This document shows, in pieces, positions 8,114-18,785 of a DNA stretch of 64,000 nt. This DNA is from Saprospiraceae bacterium. Lineage in GTDB: Bacteria > Bacteroidota > Bacteroidia > Chitinophagales > Saprospiraceae. The stretch's first letter is position 1. Every line of letters begins with the position of its first letter. The stretch is taken from the NCBI GenBank assembly GCA_016718205.1, contig JADKEB010000031.1, positions 62,001 to 126,000 on the forward strand, written 5' to 3'. The notes under the pieces were generated by a model. That model was given only the letters and a program-made list of their open reading frames with translations, did not search any database and had not been told where the DNA came from. The position numbers were made by a program, and so were the translations under genes.

Positions 8114-8718
8114 AGTACAAATCTATTGATTTTTTTTGATAATCAGGTTTTAATGCAGAATTAATTTTTCAAAGTGATCTGATCTCCATTATATTCTGAG
8201 ATGAGTGCGTTAAAGTGGAATTTGTTTTTTTTCTTAAGGGTCGCCCTTATGGACGCTCCTCAGTTAATAAAGGTCATTCGACCACCAAGCTGACGGTGGA
8301 AGACTGGTGGTCGAAAGAATAAAGCATGGGACTAGCACTGTGCTCCATCTTTGGTTTCAATTGGAAGAAGGTGTCAAACTAAAACTTAATCCCCTAAATG
8401 TTCCGTACTTAGCGAAACATAGCAAAGCCAAAGCAACTTGATAAAACTGCAGTAATTCGCAAATTATATTACAAAATACTGATAGCATAATCACAATATA
8501 TTACAAATATAATATATAAATATGCTTGGTTTTTGTTCCCTGTGATATTTTGTCTATGAAAGTCCATTTTTTATTAAAAACTTATTGGTGTATCTCATCA
8601 TCACTAACTAAAATAATATAAACTGTTGGATACTAATTTTTTATAAAATTATTTTTTTATCTATGCAAACTTATTAACTTTGTCACGATAATGTAGAACC
8701 TTAAATTTAACCTGAACA
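8114..8718. other. Intergenic region with one inverted repeat and a promoter box
   Basis: About 600 bp without a supported gene. It contains the inverted repeat TTCGACCACC / GGTGGTCGAA (8277-8286 and 8306-8315, 19-bp spacer), perhaps an RNA hairpin or a REP-like element. A -7 box TAACTTTG lies at 8675-8682, 36 bp before the next start codon. The rest is AT-rich and featureless to me. Confidence 0.5.
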
Positions 8719-10041
8719 ATGAAAAATTTTCAGAATAGATGTGTATTTTTATTATTTACTATTTCTTTTAGCATAGTCAACATTATAGAATCACAAATAA
8801 ATGTCCCAAATGGATTATTTACAGATTCACAAGATTTTAGCACTCTACCATCAACGGGAACATCGAGCACGCTTCCCTTAGGTTGGGCATTTGTGGAATC
8901 CGGATCAAACACAAATACCACCTACACAGCCGGAACCGGTAGTTCCACTACTGGTGACACTTATAGTTTTGGACTCGCATCAAATTCAGAAAGGGCGTTG
9001 GGTGGTTTACAATCAGGTTCTTTGATCCCTTCCATTGGAGTATGCTATACCAACAGTACTGGTAGCACAATCACATCATTGCGCATTTCCTACACCGGAG
9101 AAACATGGCGTGTAGGGGCTGCCAATCGTTCGGATAGAATCAATTTTGAATATAATCAAAATACAACAACCATAAATGGGACAGGAACTTGGACAGCATT
9201 TTCTTCATTGGATTATGTAAATCCTGGCCAATCTACCGGTTCCGGATCAATGCTGCATTCAGCATTGATTACTGCTTCTATCACTGGCTTAAACATACCT
9301 GCAGGTACTACCTTTTGTTTTAGGTGGGTGAGTTTTGACGCTGCAGGATCTGATGATGGCATGGCTATAGACGATTATATATTGGACAAAATATTACTGG
9401 CATGTCCAACATTAAACACAGCACCAGACAATGTGAGTATTGTAAATAGTACTTGTACTAATTGCATTTTGGGTGGTGGTAATATCTTGGCACCTACTAG
9501 TAATTTATGCCCAACAGGGTCAACGTTGCAATATTCGACTGATGCAGGTACAAGCTGGTCGACCACATTACCTTTATATAACCAATCAGGCTCATCTCAA
9601 ACCATAATAACCAGATGCAACTGTAATAATGACAATACTCAGACTAGTCCTGCTAGCAATGGAGTCACCACAAATCCTGGCACATGTCCTACTTCTTGTG
9701 TCTGTCCGGAATTCTCCAATATCATTCCAAACAATGTCACAATTACCAACAGTGTTTGTTCTTTCCCTTTATGCAATCCTGGCGGAGGAATTATCAATGC
9801 TCCTATCAACAACTGTCCCACCGGATCTACACTCGAGTACTCAGTAAATAATGGAATGACATGGAGCCATGCTGTACCTTTTTACAATCAATCTGGACCA
9901 CCGCAGGATATTATAACCCGTTGTAACTGTAATTCCAATACCGCCATAAGCAGTGCAACAAGCATTGTTCAGAGTACTTTGCCCGGACCATGCCCAAATA
10001 CCTGTGTATGTAACCCAAACTGTGGAACATTTCCCCGATAA
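8719..10041 (+). CDS. Secreted Cys-rich repeat protein
   Basis: The 440-residue protein has a signal peptide (to about residue 26) and an N-terminal domain of about 200 residues with the phrases LPLGWAFVE and DDGMAIDDYIL, a layout found at the start of many secreted Bacteroidota surface proteins. Two tandem cysteine-rich repeats of about 95 residues follow (from CPTLNTAPDNVSI and from CPEFSNIIPNNVTI), each with CPTGSTL-YS and IITRCNCN motifs. Unlike the next gene it lacks a T9SS sorting domain and stops shortly after CVCNPNCG, so it may be truncated or use another route. It lies 37 bp before the giant surface-protein gene. Confidence 0.75.
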   Translation: MKNFQNRCVFLLFTISFSIVNIIESQINVPNGLFTDSQDFSTLPSTGTSSTLPLGWAFVESGSNTNTTYTAGTGSSTTGDTYSFGLASNSERALGGLQSGSLIPSIGVCYTNSTGSTITSLRISYTGETWRVGAANRSDRINFEYNQNTTTINGTGTWTAFSSLDYVNPGQSTGSGSMLHSALITASITGLNIPAGTTFCFRWVSFDAAGSDDGMAIDDYILDKILLACPTLNTAPDNVSIVNSTCTNCILGGGNILAPTSNLCPTGSTLQYSTDAGTSWSTTLPLYNQSGSSQTIITRCNCNNDNTQTSPASNGVTTNPGTCPTSCVCPEFSNIIPNNVTITNSVCSFPLCNPGGGIINAPINNCPTGSTLEYSVNNGMTWSHAVPFYNQSGPPQDIITRCNCNSNTAISSATSIVQSTLPGPCPNTCVCNPNCGTFPR

Positions 10042-10078
10042 TCTCAAGCCTAAGCATCATTAAAATTAAACATGCAAA

Positions 10079-13000
10079 ATGAACAGTAAGAATTTTTACA
10101 AGCTCTTCCCCAAGCCAGTAATTATTTTATTTATCATATTATTTGGATCAAAAGCAGGCGGACAGTGCCCGCCTAAACCAACAAACCCTGTTGTCATAAA
10201 TGAAGTCTCAGGAGATTCCGGACAGTCAGATGCATCCAATGATGGTATTGTAGAGCTCGCTGGTGTGCCGGGCACTGTTATAGGTGGCATGGTAGTCACC
10301 AATGGTGATTGGGCTGTCATCATTCCTGCAGGCACTGTTATACCGGCCGATGGAGTTTATCTCATTGCATGCTCTCAGCAAACCGTCTCTGCTGCCGGTG
10401 GGGTTGCAGGAGAAGGTATAGCCAATAGTTGTGTTCCTGGCACCAATGGCCTATCTTGCTCACAATGCGACTATCCGGGCCTTGTGCCGGATTTTGACGT
10501 GTGCGATCCTACAAATGCGATTTACTATGATCCCACAGCGTCAGGATTTACCATTGATAATGTTGGCATATCAGATGGTGATCAGGTGGTTTTGTTCAAT
10601 CATGATGGTACAATTGCAGATGCTGTTAAATGGGGAGCACCCACTACAACAAGCACTGGCAATGCTACTTATGGAGGATCTTCAGGGGATGCAGACAATG
10701 TTGCTCCCAGCACAATAGGCTACATGTTAGGCACTCCTGGTATCAGAGGAGATGGCACAATGACAGCAGGTGTTCCTTTAATGCCACAAGGTGATTGTCC
10801 TGTGGGGCCAGCAGTGAACTATTTTATGCCCGGAACAAACGATCCAAGGTATATCAACCTTGGGACAAATATAAAAGGCTGTAACAGCTCTTATCAACGT
10901 AGAGGGACAATCGCGTCAGCATCTTTGGGCGGCAGTGGCACGAATGTGATGAATGCTGCTTCTCAATGGAATATTAATACCGCTATAATGCAAACCGGCA
11001 TACAGACCAACAATACATCCACTGCAGCTGTCAACAATACTAATCACCCTACACCAGGTGTACCAAATTCAACACCTGCTTTCGCTTGGATGCCACCTGC
11101 ATCACTTACAGTCTGTAGTCCACAAACGTTTACCTTTGGACTGGAAGTGTATAATTACCAGCATGTATCCGGCCTGTCATGTATAGGTGGATTAATAACC
11201 ACCTCCGGAAATGCTGGGACCGAAACTGGTTCAGTTGTCAGTGTCAATGGAAGTGCTGCACAGGTATGGACCAGCATTATACCAAATACTACCACCGGAA
11301 CCACTACCCTGTCGTTTACTACCGCAAGCCTGGGAGAGGGCACACATACTATCAGACTGCAATGGGATGATTATACCAATTGTTGCTCTGGGGCAGAGTG
11401 TTACGAATCTGTCACTTATAACGTAAAAGTGTTGCCCGCATTTACACAATCCAAGATCAGTATCAACTGCCCATCAGATGCAGTCGCAGGCTCCATCAAT
11501 TTGGCTCCTTATTTTAGTGGTGGAAATTCTCCCTATACATATACTGTTTCATCAGATGTCGGAAATGTAAGTACGGGTACTGGAGGTACTCTTACTGGTC
11601 CTATCTTGACTCTACCCGCTGCAGCTACCGGCACTTACATTATTAAAGTAGAAGAGGCTGCTCCAGCTTGCGGTATACCCAGATATATAACTGTAAATAA
11701 CAATTGTGCTGCAGCACCACCAGCATGTCCTGTGTTTGTGAATGATGTTAGTTGCAGTACACTAGAAGGAGCAAAATGTCCCGGAGACATCATTCAAATG
11801 TCATTAAACCCAACGTCATCCACTAATCTTCCAAATGGAGGAAGCATAGAATGGGTGCTGGATACGGACAATGATAATGATGTGTACGATGAAGGTCCAA
11901 GTAGTATTGTGGCAACACAAAGTATAATCGCGGTAAATAATACACCTAATCAGGCAACAGATTGTGCATCTACAAATAGCGGAGCATTTGCTTTTGTTTC
12001 ATTTAATCCAAATGCAAATCCAGAAAATTTTTCTATGATTGTGCTTCAGCCCCTTGCAGGAAGTTTATCATATAATTTTACAGATAATGCCTGGACGTCA
12101 GCAACGGGACCATTAGCCACCACTGAAGGGACTCTTACATGGACAACTCCATCTACTGGGGTACCTGCCGGAACTTTGGTAACATTTACGGCTGGGGCAA
12201 CTAATGCATGGACTGCAACAAATCCACCATCGGTTACAACTGGAACTTTGACTAACGGAACAAGTTTTAATTTAGCAAATACAGGAGATAATGTATTTGC
12301 CTATTGTGGTACTGCAGCCATGCCGAGTTTTATTTCAATGATTACGTCTGACACGATCGTCACCTCTGGTGCCATAACTACCAATGTTACTTACCTTCCA
12401 CCTACCATTACTTTAGGAACCAATGGTATTCAAACGAATATTAATGGTGGTAACGGAGCATTTAAGTGCAGTAGTGGAAGTATTAATTATATAAATGCAT
12501 TAGATAGCATATACAATATTAACAAATGGATGGTAACTCAAGGTACTGGAACAATTGCTTCTCTTGCGCCACCATCTTGTCCAATAAACTATAGTACCAC
12601 TACCTTCACACCTTCATGTGCAACTTATGCAATACCGTTTTCAGCATGTAATTCGACCCTCAGGCTAAAACCAAGGATAAATCCTGATCTCAGCAGTGCT
12701 GACTGTATAGGTAATAACAACCCTACTTTATCTACTAAAATATATAGTGTATCTTGTCCATCAGTCATGCTTTCGGGCGTAGGGGAAGCTTGTGGACCGG
12801 CAACCGTGCCATTAACCATTACTTTTGCTAATCCAGACTCAGGATTTTCAGCTTCAGTAACTTACGCCATCAACGGTTTGACACAATCACCGGTTGTAGT
12901 AACAACAAGTCCATATACCATTAATGCCATTATATCGGGTACCTATGCCATAACCAGTGTTTCTTTTGCTTCTCCTGCATCCACTTGCAATGCCAACATT

Positions 13001-14386
13001 TCAGGAACGGCAGATGTGGTTGTTTCACCAATAGTTTCAGCAACTATCACGGGGGGAGCTTCTCCATCAACATGCTCTGGTTCCGGAACTCTCAATATTA
13101 CATTAGCAGGTACAGCTCCTTGGTCATTTACTTTGCGTAATACCACTACAGGAGCATCATATGATCTCACTTCAGATGTATCTCCATATATATCATCTGG
13201 CTTGGCACCCGGAACATACTTTTTAGTATCCGTTCGGGATGACAATAATTGTGCAGGTGCCACTTCCGGAATGTATACTGTTACAGCACCTTCTGACCTC
13301 CCAATGCTAACACCAATCCCATCGCAGACTGTGTGTTCAGATGCACCTGTTATTAATCTTACTTTATTAAATCCAATAGCGACAGGAGGTGCAGGAGGTG
13401 GAAGCTACACCTGGTTTTACGATGATCCATCTCTGCCAGGTACACATATACAGGTTCCGAATCCAATTTCTGTAACCGTTACTGTTAGTAGAACTTTTTA
13501 TGTAAGATATACAGACGCATCATCTTGTTCAACCTACGGATCAGTGATGGTCAATTTTTCAACATTACCAGCTGTCTCAGGTACTTCAACAAATCAGGAT
13601 TGTACTGCAGGAACACCGGCAAAGATAGAAGTGTCCATTCCAGCAGCCACAGGATATGCTTATACTATTACTACAGGAACATCGGGGTCAGGGACTCTGG
13701 CCACAGCCACTGCTGCTTCAAGTTCGACGTTGACGTTCACTGCAGGAGGTGGAATTTTGTCAGGGTCAGGTGGAGGATTACCTTCATTGCCTATTATAGG
13801 AGGTACTTCATATACAATAAGGGTATTCAATACAGCTTCAGGCTGCTTTACAGACTTTACACGAAGTGTTTCATCGCAAGGGTGTTTTGTTTGTCCTTCT
13901 ATAGGTAACATCACCACCATAGCACCGACATGTAGAGGTAATACTTTTAGTATTACTGCATCAAATCTGGTCAATTTGTGTATCGCTAACAATACAGAAC
14001 GTAATTTTGGTATCTCATTTGTGAATTTTATAGGCACCACTCCACCTTCAGATGTCTATTCTGGTGGAACATTGATGGGTACAGTACCTTACAGCGTTAT
14101 CAATTCATGTGCAGGTTCTGCCACATTATCAAATTTAGGAGGAAGCTTGGATGCAGGAAGTTACACTATATGTGCTATTCTTTCTCCCACTTCGGACAGT
14201 GCCACCTGTAGACCTTATCAATGTATTACATATACAATCAATGCATTACCTGCCGTTACCATTACAAGCAATGGCCCGGTATGCACTGGTCAAACTATCA
14301 ACCTGCAGACAACATCTCCTACTGGTCTGCCTGCCTCTGCACTTTATCTATGGCCGGAGATTACACAGTCACTGTTACAGATGTAA
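10079..14386 (+). CDS. Giant T9SS surface protein, part 1 of 4 (N-terminal)
   Basis: This part encodes 1435 residues. A signal peptide (to about residue 28) is followed by a lamin-tail-like domain (about 30-190, from NPVVINEVSGDSG to DAVKWG), then many Ig/SprB-like beta repeats rich in Thr, Ser, Gly and Pro, such as SGLAPGTYFLVSVRDDNNC. The frame ends at 14386 just after SALYLW, but the adjacent frame continues the same repeat (MAGDYTVTVTDVNNC). The join lies near 14345 at the hexamer CTATGG, and about 15-25 residues expected before MAGDY appear to be missing, suggesting a deletion. The complete gene would span 10079-20847. It is likely an adhesin or gliding-type surface protein. Confidence 0.8.
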   Translation: MNSKNFYKLFPKPVIILFIILFGSKAGGQCPPKPTNPVVINEVSGDSGQSDASNDGIVELAGVPGTVIGGMVVTNGDWAVIIPAGTVIPADGVYLIACSQQTVSAAGGVAGEGIANSCVPGTNGLSCSQCDYPGLVPDFDVCDPTNAIYYDPTASGFTIDNVGISDGDQVVLFNHDGTIADAVKWGAPTTTSTGNATYGGSSGDADNVAPSTIGYMLGTPGIRGDGTMTAGVPLMPQGDCPVGPAVNYFMPGTNDPRYINLGTNIKGCNSSYQRRGTIASASLGGSGTNVMNAASQWNINTAIMQTGIQTNNTSTAAVNNTNHPTPGVPNSTPAFAWMPPASLTVCSPQTFTFGLEVYNYQHVSGLSCIGGLITTSGNAGTETGSVVSVNGSAAQVWTSIIPNTTTGTTTLSFTTASLGEGTHTIRLQWDDYTNCCSGAECYESVTYNVKVLPAFTQSKISINCPSDAVAGSINLAPYFSGGNSPYTYTVSSDVGNVSTGTGGTLTGPILTLPAAATGTYIIKVEEAAPACGIPRYITVNNNCAAAPPACPVFVNDVSCSTLEGAKCPGDIIQMSLNPTSSTNLPNGGSIEWVLDTDNDNDVYDEGPSSIVATQSIIAVNNTPNQATDCASTNSGAFAFVSFNPNANPENFSMIVLQPLAGSLSYNFTDNAWTSATGPLATTEGTLTWTTPSTGVPAGTLVTFTAGATNAWTATNPPSVTTGTLTNGTSFNLANTGDNVFAYCGTAAMPSFISMITSDTIVTSGAITTNVTYLPPTITLGTNGIQTNINGGNGAFKCSSGSINYINALDSIYNINKWMVTQGTGTIASLAPPSCPINYSTTTFTPSCATYAIPFSACNSTLRLKPRINPDLSSADCIGNNNPTLSTKIYSVSCPSVMLSGVGEACGPATVPLTITFANPDSGFSASVTYAINGLTQSPVVVTTSPYTINAIISGTYAITSVSFASPASTCNANISGTADVVVSPIVSATITGGASPSTCSGSGTLNITLAGTAPWSFTLRNTTTGASYDLTSDVSPYISSGLAPGTYFLVSVRDDNNCAGATSGMYTVTAPSDLPMLTPIPSQTVCSDAPVINLTLLNPIATGGAGGGSYTWFYDDPSLPGTHIQVPNPISVTVTVSRTFYVRYTDASSCSTYGSVMVNFSTLPAVSGTSTNQDCTAGTPAKIEVSIPAATGYAYTITTGTSGSGTLATATAASSSTLTFTAGGGILSGSGGGLPSLPIIGGTSYTIRVFNTASGCFTDFTRSVSSQGCFVCPSIGNITTIAPTCRGNTFSITASNLVNLCIANNTERNFGISFVNFIGTTPPSDVYSGGTLMGTVPYSVINSCAGSATLSNLGGSLDAGSYTICAILSPTSDSATCRPYQCITYTINALPAVTITSNGPVCTGQTINLQTTSPTGLPASALYLWPEITQSLLQM

Positions 14387-17300
14387 ATAACTGTTCTGGG
14401 GTCAGTACGGTAAATGTCGTAGTACAACCTTTGCCTTCATTAATACTGGGACCGAATCCGACAGTCTGTTTAAAATCAACCACAGTCAGTTTATCTTTTA
14501 CTTCTACATCAGGAGCTCCGGATCAATTTTCCATAGACTTTGATAATGCAGCAAATGCAGCAGGTATTTCAGATATTCCTCTAACCGGCCTTACATCAAA
14601 TCCAATTGGCATCCTATTGCCGCCATCACTTGCAGCCGGAACTTATTATGGGGCTATTTCTGTAATAAACAGCGTCTCATCGTGTACAGGAATACCAGTT
14701 TCCTTCAGCATAACTGTTTTAAATGATATCGTAATCACTGCTGTGGCATCTTGTACAGGAATTTCTCAGCCTATGACTGGTATGTCATTGGATATTAGTG
14801 CTTATACACCACAATACTATATCACAGTTACCAGTGTTTCAGGTGGAAACAATGCTAATTATAATGTATCAGTTCACGGTAGTACTCAGGTTTATTCAGG
14901 TAGTCCATTGACATTCGGTCCATTTAATCATTCAATCCCATTGACCGGCAATGCTCCAATTATTGTGACTGCATCAGATTATTTGCCCAATTTCGGATTA
15001 CCTACGTGTTCTGGCACTACCACAGTTGATGAAACGATTTGTGCGCCAAGCGGTGTATACTGTGATTGCACTGGGTCAATTCCAATCCCTGCAAATGGTG
15101 GAGTAATCATTGCTCAAGCCAATCCAGGGACATATAATAATAATGGCTATACACAATTTTATGTTCTTGTAAATTCCGGTATTATTGTTACTTCCAACAG
15201 CACTGGACTGTTTACCAATCTCAGTGAAGGGACGTATCTGGTATATGCCGTCAATGTAAAAAATTCAGATTACGCAACATTGTTGGCTTCGATGAGCCAG
15301 GGCACTCCAATTGTAGGCTTTTCCGGAGGATTAAATCCTTGTTATGCCATTTTAGCTTCACCGGCTTATGTTGTAGATTGTCATCCAAACATATCTTATT
15401 CAGCCGTCCAACCTGTATGCAAGCGGGATGCAGTCACATTAAGTACTTCGGCTACAGGGGGGAAACCCAACTATTCCTATCTGTGGAACGCCAACTTATC
15501 AGGCACTATCAACGGAACACCTGCCGTTACAGCACCAACGTTTACTTTTCCTGCTTTAGGAAACCCTCCTTCATATGGACCATATTTTGTTACTATTACA
15601 GATGCAAATGGTTGTTTTACCACGGGTGATGCTCTCTATGTCCCAATCAAACCATCTCTATCAAAACCTGTCATCAGTCCTATGATTACAGGTTGTGACG
15701 GTTACATGCCTGATATTACTTCAACTTGCAGCAATGCAGTACCTGATTTTTCAAATGTGATTTTTAATTTCGACAAGGAAGATCTATTACCTATATATAT
15801 TGGAACAGGAGCGGAATCAGTAGTCCGTGTAAGCAATGATGTAGGTGGACCAACTTTTTTATCAGGTAATCCATCCTCGGGTTCAAGCTTAAACACCTCA
15901 TCATGGAGGACTCCAACATTAGACCCTAATAAATTCATTGAAGTCTGCATCAGACCAGAATCCGAATGTTACACTTTAAATATTACAGGATTTTCCTTTG
16001 ATTATCGAAGATCAGGAACAGGACCTCAAAATTTAGAAATCCGATACTCTACTGATGGCTGGCAAACCTTTACAATTCTGGGCTCCTTCTCTGGATTTGA
16101 AGATTCACAATTTTTAAATTCAGGTATTCTTAACTTAAATCAATGTTCTAATGCTGTGTGTTTTAGAATTTATGCTTACAATGCCTCATCATCTGTTGGA
16201 ACCTTACGACTCGACAATATCAAAATTTCAGGTAATTCATCGGTCGTCAGGTATAATTTTTACAAAAATAACATCAACGGCACGCTACTTGCAGCAGGTG
16301 TAGCTTCTTACACACCCACAACAAAAGCAGCATCAGGACCCGAAATCATTTGTATTCAAGCAGTCAATACAGGACCTTGCAACCCTTTATGTGCAAGCGA
16401 CTTAAGCTGTACCACCGTAATTTCCAACAATAATACACCATCCCTTAGTTGCAAAAACCATATAAATATAAGTGTGGATAAAAATTGCGAAGTCGGGTCT
16501 CTGGCCGAATTATTTACCTCAACAGCAAAAGGACTGCCAGAATTCTACATAGTTATTGTTAAAACAAATAAAGGAAAGATTGTTTCGCCAATATCTTACA
16601 AGGAATTCTTGGGCCAAACGCTCACTGTATCAGTTGTTGATAGATGTAATAATAATAGCTGTTGGGGTACTATGACTATAGAAGATAAAATGCCTCCTAT
16701 CATAGTCTGTAACTCGTCAATTACAGTGCAATGTGATAGTGCTGCATTATTTCTGAGGAACAATATAAGTGGAATTGATCCCAATCGAGTTTTGTTTAGA
16801 CCAGCTAAGTTTGACAACTGTGGATTTTCTTCAGATTCGCTCCTGACAGTACATGATTTTAGAAAGGACTGCGGGGGTATGATCTTAAGAAACTGGTTTT
16901 ATACTGACTGTGGTGGCATGACAGCCAAATGCAAAGATACTGTTTTTATTGTGCCTATCAATAAGGATAGAATTATGTGCCCAAATAAAGAAGTGGTTGT
17001 TGATTGTGGTGTTGACATTTCACCTGATGGTATTTATGATTTTTTTGGAAGCAATTCAACATCAAGAAGAAATGCCTATCCTTATGTTAACCGAACTGGT
17101 ACAACTCCCGTGAGATTGGATAATGTCTGTTCATTTAAAACTTTCTACAATGACGTTACACTTGAAGCATGTGCAGTAGGCTGCAAAGGCAACAATAAAG
17201 TGATCAGAAGATGGACAACATTAGACTGGTGCAATGGTAATGTTTATGAGTGTACACAGATCATCAAGTCTATCGATAGTGAAGGACCTACCTTCTTAGT

Positions 17301-17898
17301 AAACGATGAAACTGTTAGTACCAATCCATGGGGATGTACAGCAGACTTCTGGATGCCTGAGGTATGGGAACTTCATGACAATTGTGATCACCACCCAACT
17401 ATCACAGTTAAAGCAGCTGATATAGTTCATGGTTTGACTGTTACCTGGGTAGCAGGCAAAGGATGGAGAGCAGCAGGAGTACCATGCGGAGTAACCACAT
17501 TTAAGTACATAGCATCAGACTGTTGTGGAAATGAGACAATACATCTTATGAATATTACTGTAGCTGACAGAACAGCACCAGTACCTGTAACCAAGCAGAA
17601 TATCGTAATAGGTCTTACACCTGGATATGATGCACACGGCACAGCAGATGCAAGTGCAAAATTGTTTGCAACAAGTGTAGACAATGGATCACATGACAAC
17701 TGTAGTGATGTAAGAATCGAGATCAGAAGAGCTTTGGATGCTCCTTCATGTTCAAACGTAGGATATTACGGACACAACAGTAACAGAACATACAGCAGTA
17801 TGCCTGGTATTAATTTCTCTTACTCTCATCTCCTACAGCAAATATCAACTGGACATGGACAAGCAATAGTGGAAGCAGAACAAGAGATGCAGGAGTAA
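14345..17898 (+). CDS. Giant T9SS surface protein, part 2 of 4
   Basis: This segment continues the protein in the next frame. The open frame extends back to 14221, but those first codons overlap part 1 and are not the real reading. It holds further Ig/SprB-like repeats, a region with a jellyroll-like look (about 15720-16250, VIFNFDKEDLLPIYIG to LDNIKI), and HYR-like cysteine-containing modules (DKMPPIIVCNSSITVQCD, ALDWCNG-type motifs). The frame fails after SSMPGINFSYS near 17815-17850, where the -1 frame resumes with SPTANINWTWTSNSG. A one-base loss explains this. It has no start of its own and should be read as one gene with the flanking parts. Confidence 0.75.
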
Positions 17899-18785
17899 GT
17901 CCATCCAATATGAACTGGAAAGTAGTCTTGATAGATGAGGCTCAGGGACAATGGACATGGAGAGATATGAGTGTAGTAAATGGTGCAACTGTAGTAAGAC
18001 CACAATTCTGGGACTACAGGAACAGTCGGTGCAGGTCGACATGGACAACATCATTGGCTAATATCACGAGAGCAGATGCTACTAAGTTACACAACTTCTT
18101 AGATACTGACGGTGGTAAATTTGTGAAATTCTGTTGTGTGGATATACCTGCAGGACAGGCATTCGGATCACATGATGTACAGATGAGAGTGTGGGATGAT
18201 GGTAACAAAGACGGATGTATCGGATGTTGGGTATTAGCAACAGATGCCAATCCAAATCCACAGCAAGACAACTTCAATGAGACGTGGTCAACTATCAGAG
18301 TTGAAAACAACAATCCACCATTGTTAGTATGTCCTAAAGATGCCACGATCTTCTGTGACTGGCCGATAGAGACAAGCGTAGGTGTTTGGAAGTCTGTGGC
18401 TGGAGTTAATTTTGACAAGACAGGAGTAGCAGAAGTTAACGGAGCTTGCGGAAATCCTGCAGTTGAATTCAGCGATGCAGAAGAACTTGATAAGTGTGAT
18501 CTTGGTTGGATTAGAAGAACCTTCAGAGTACCATTCACTCCTAAAGGTTCAACAACCGTACAATACATAACGTGTAGACAAAATATCAGAGTACTTCAAA
18601 GCAACAGCACACAGGTGTGGAATTTTACTGCAGACAACAGATACTCTCATACTGCACCAGCAGTAAATACTAACCAAACTGTATTTTGTAATGCACCAAC
18701 AGGCGCCCCTGCACCGGTACAAAGAAGTATGTTACTACAAGACCTTTGTATTCGAGGACATTATAGCACCAGTGGTAGTATGTAA
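17840..18785 (+). CDS. Giant T9SS surface protein, part 3 of 4
   Basis: This short middle segment has an ATG only at 17910, but sensible coding runs back to about 17840. It encodes HYR/Ig-like surface modules with conserved cysteine motifs (VKFCCVDIPAGQAFG, MRVWDDGNKDGCIGCW, PPLLVCPKDATIFCDW, VQYITCRQNIRV). At about 18729 one extra base (AGAAGTATG) breaks the frame; removing it joins PVQRS to CYYKTFVFEDIIAPVV in part 4. These modules look like those repeated at the C-terminal side of large Saprospiraceae surface proteins. Confidence 0.75.

Noticed and set aside
13660..14040. Minus-strand open frame inside the giant gene
   Set aside because: Antisense of low-complexity Thr/Gly-rich coding; no start context and no recognisable protein.
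17840..18785. Programmed ribosomal frameshifting in the giant surface protein
   Set aside because: The breaks go in different directions, lack slippery heptamers with downstream structure, and similar breaks occur in unrelated genes; sequence error is simpler.
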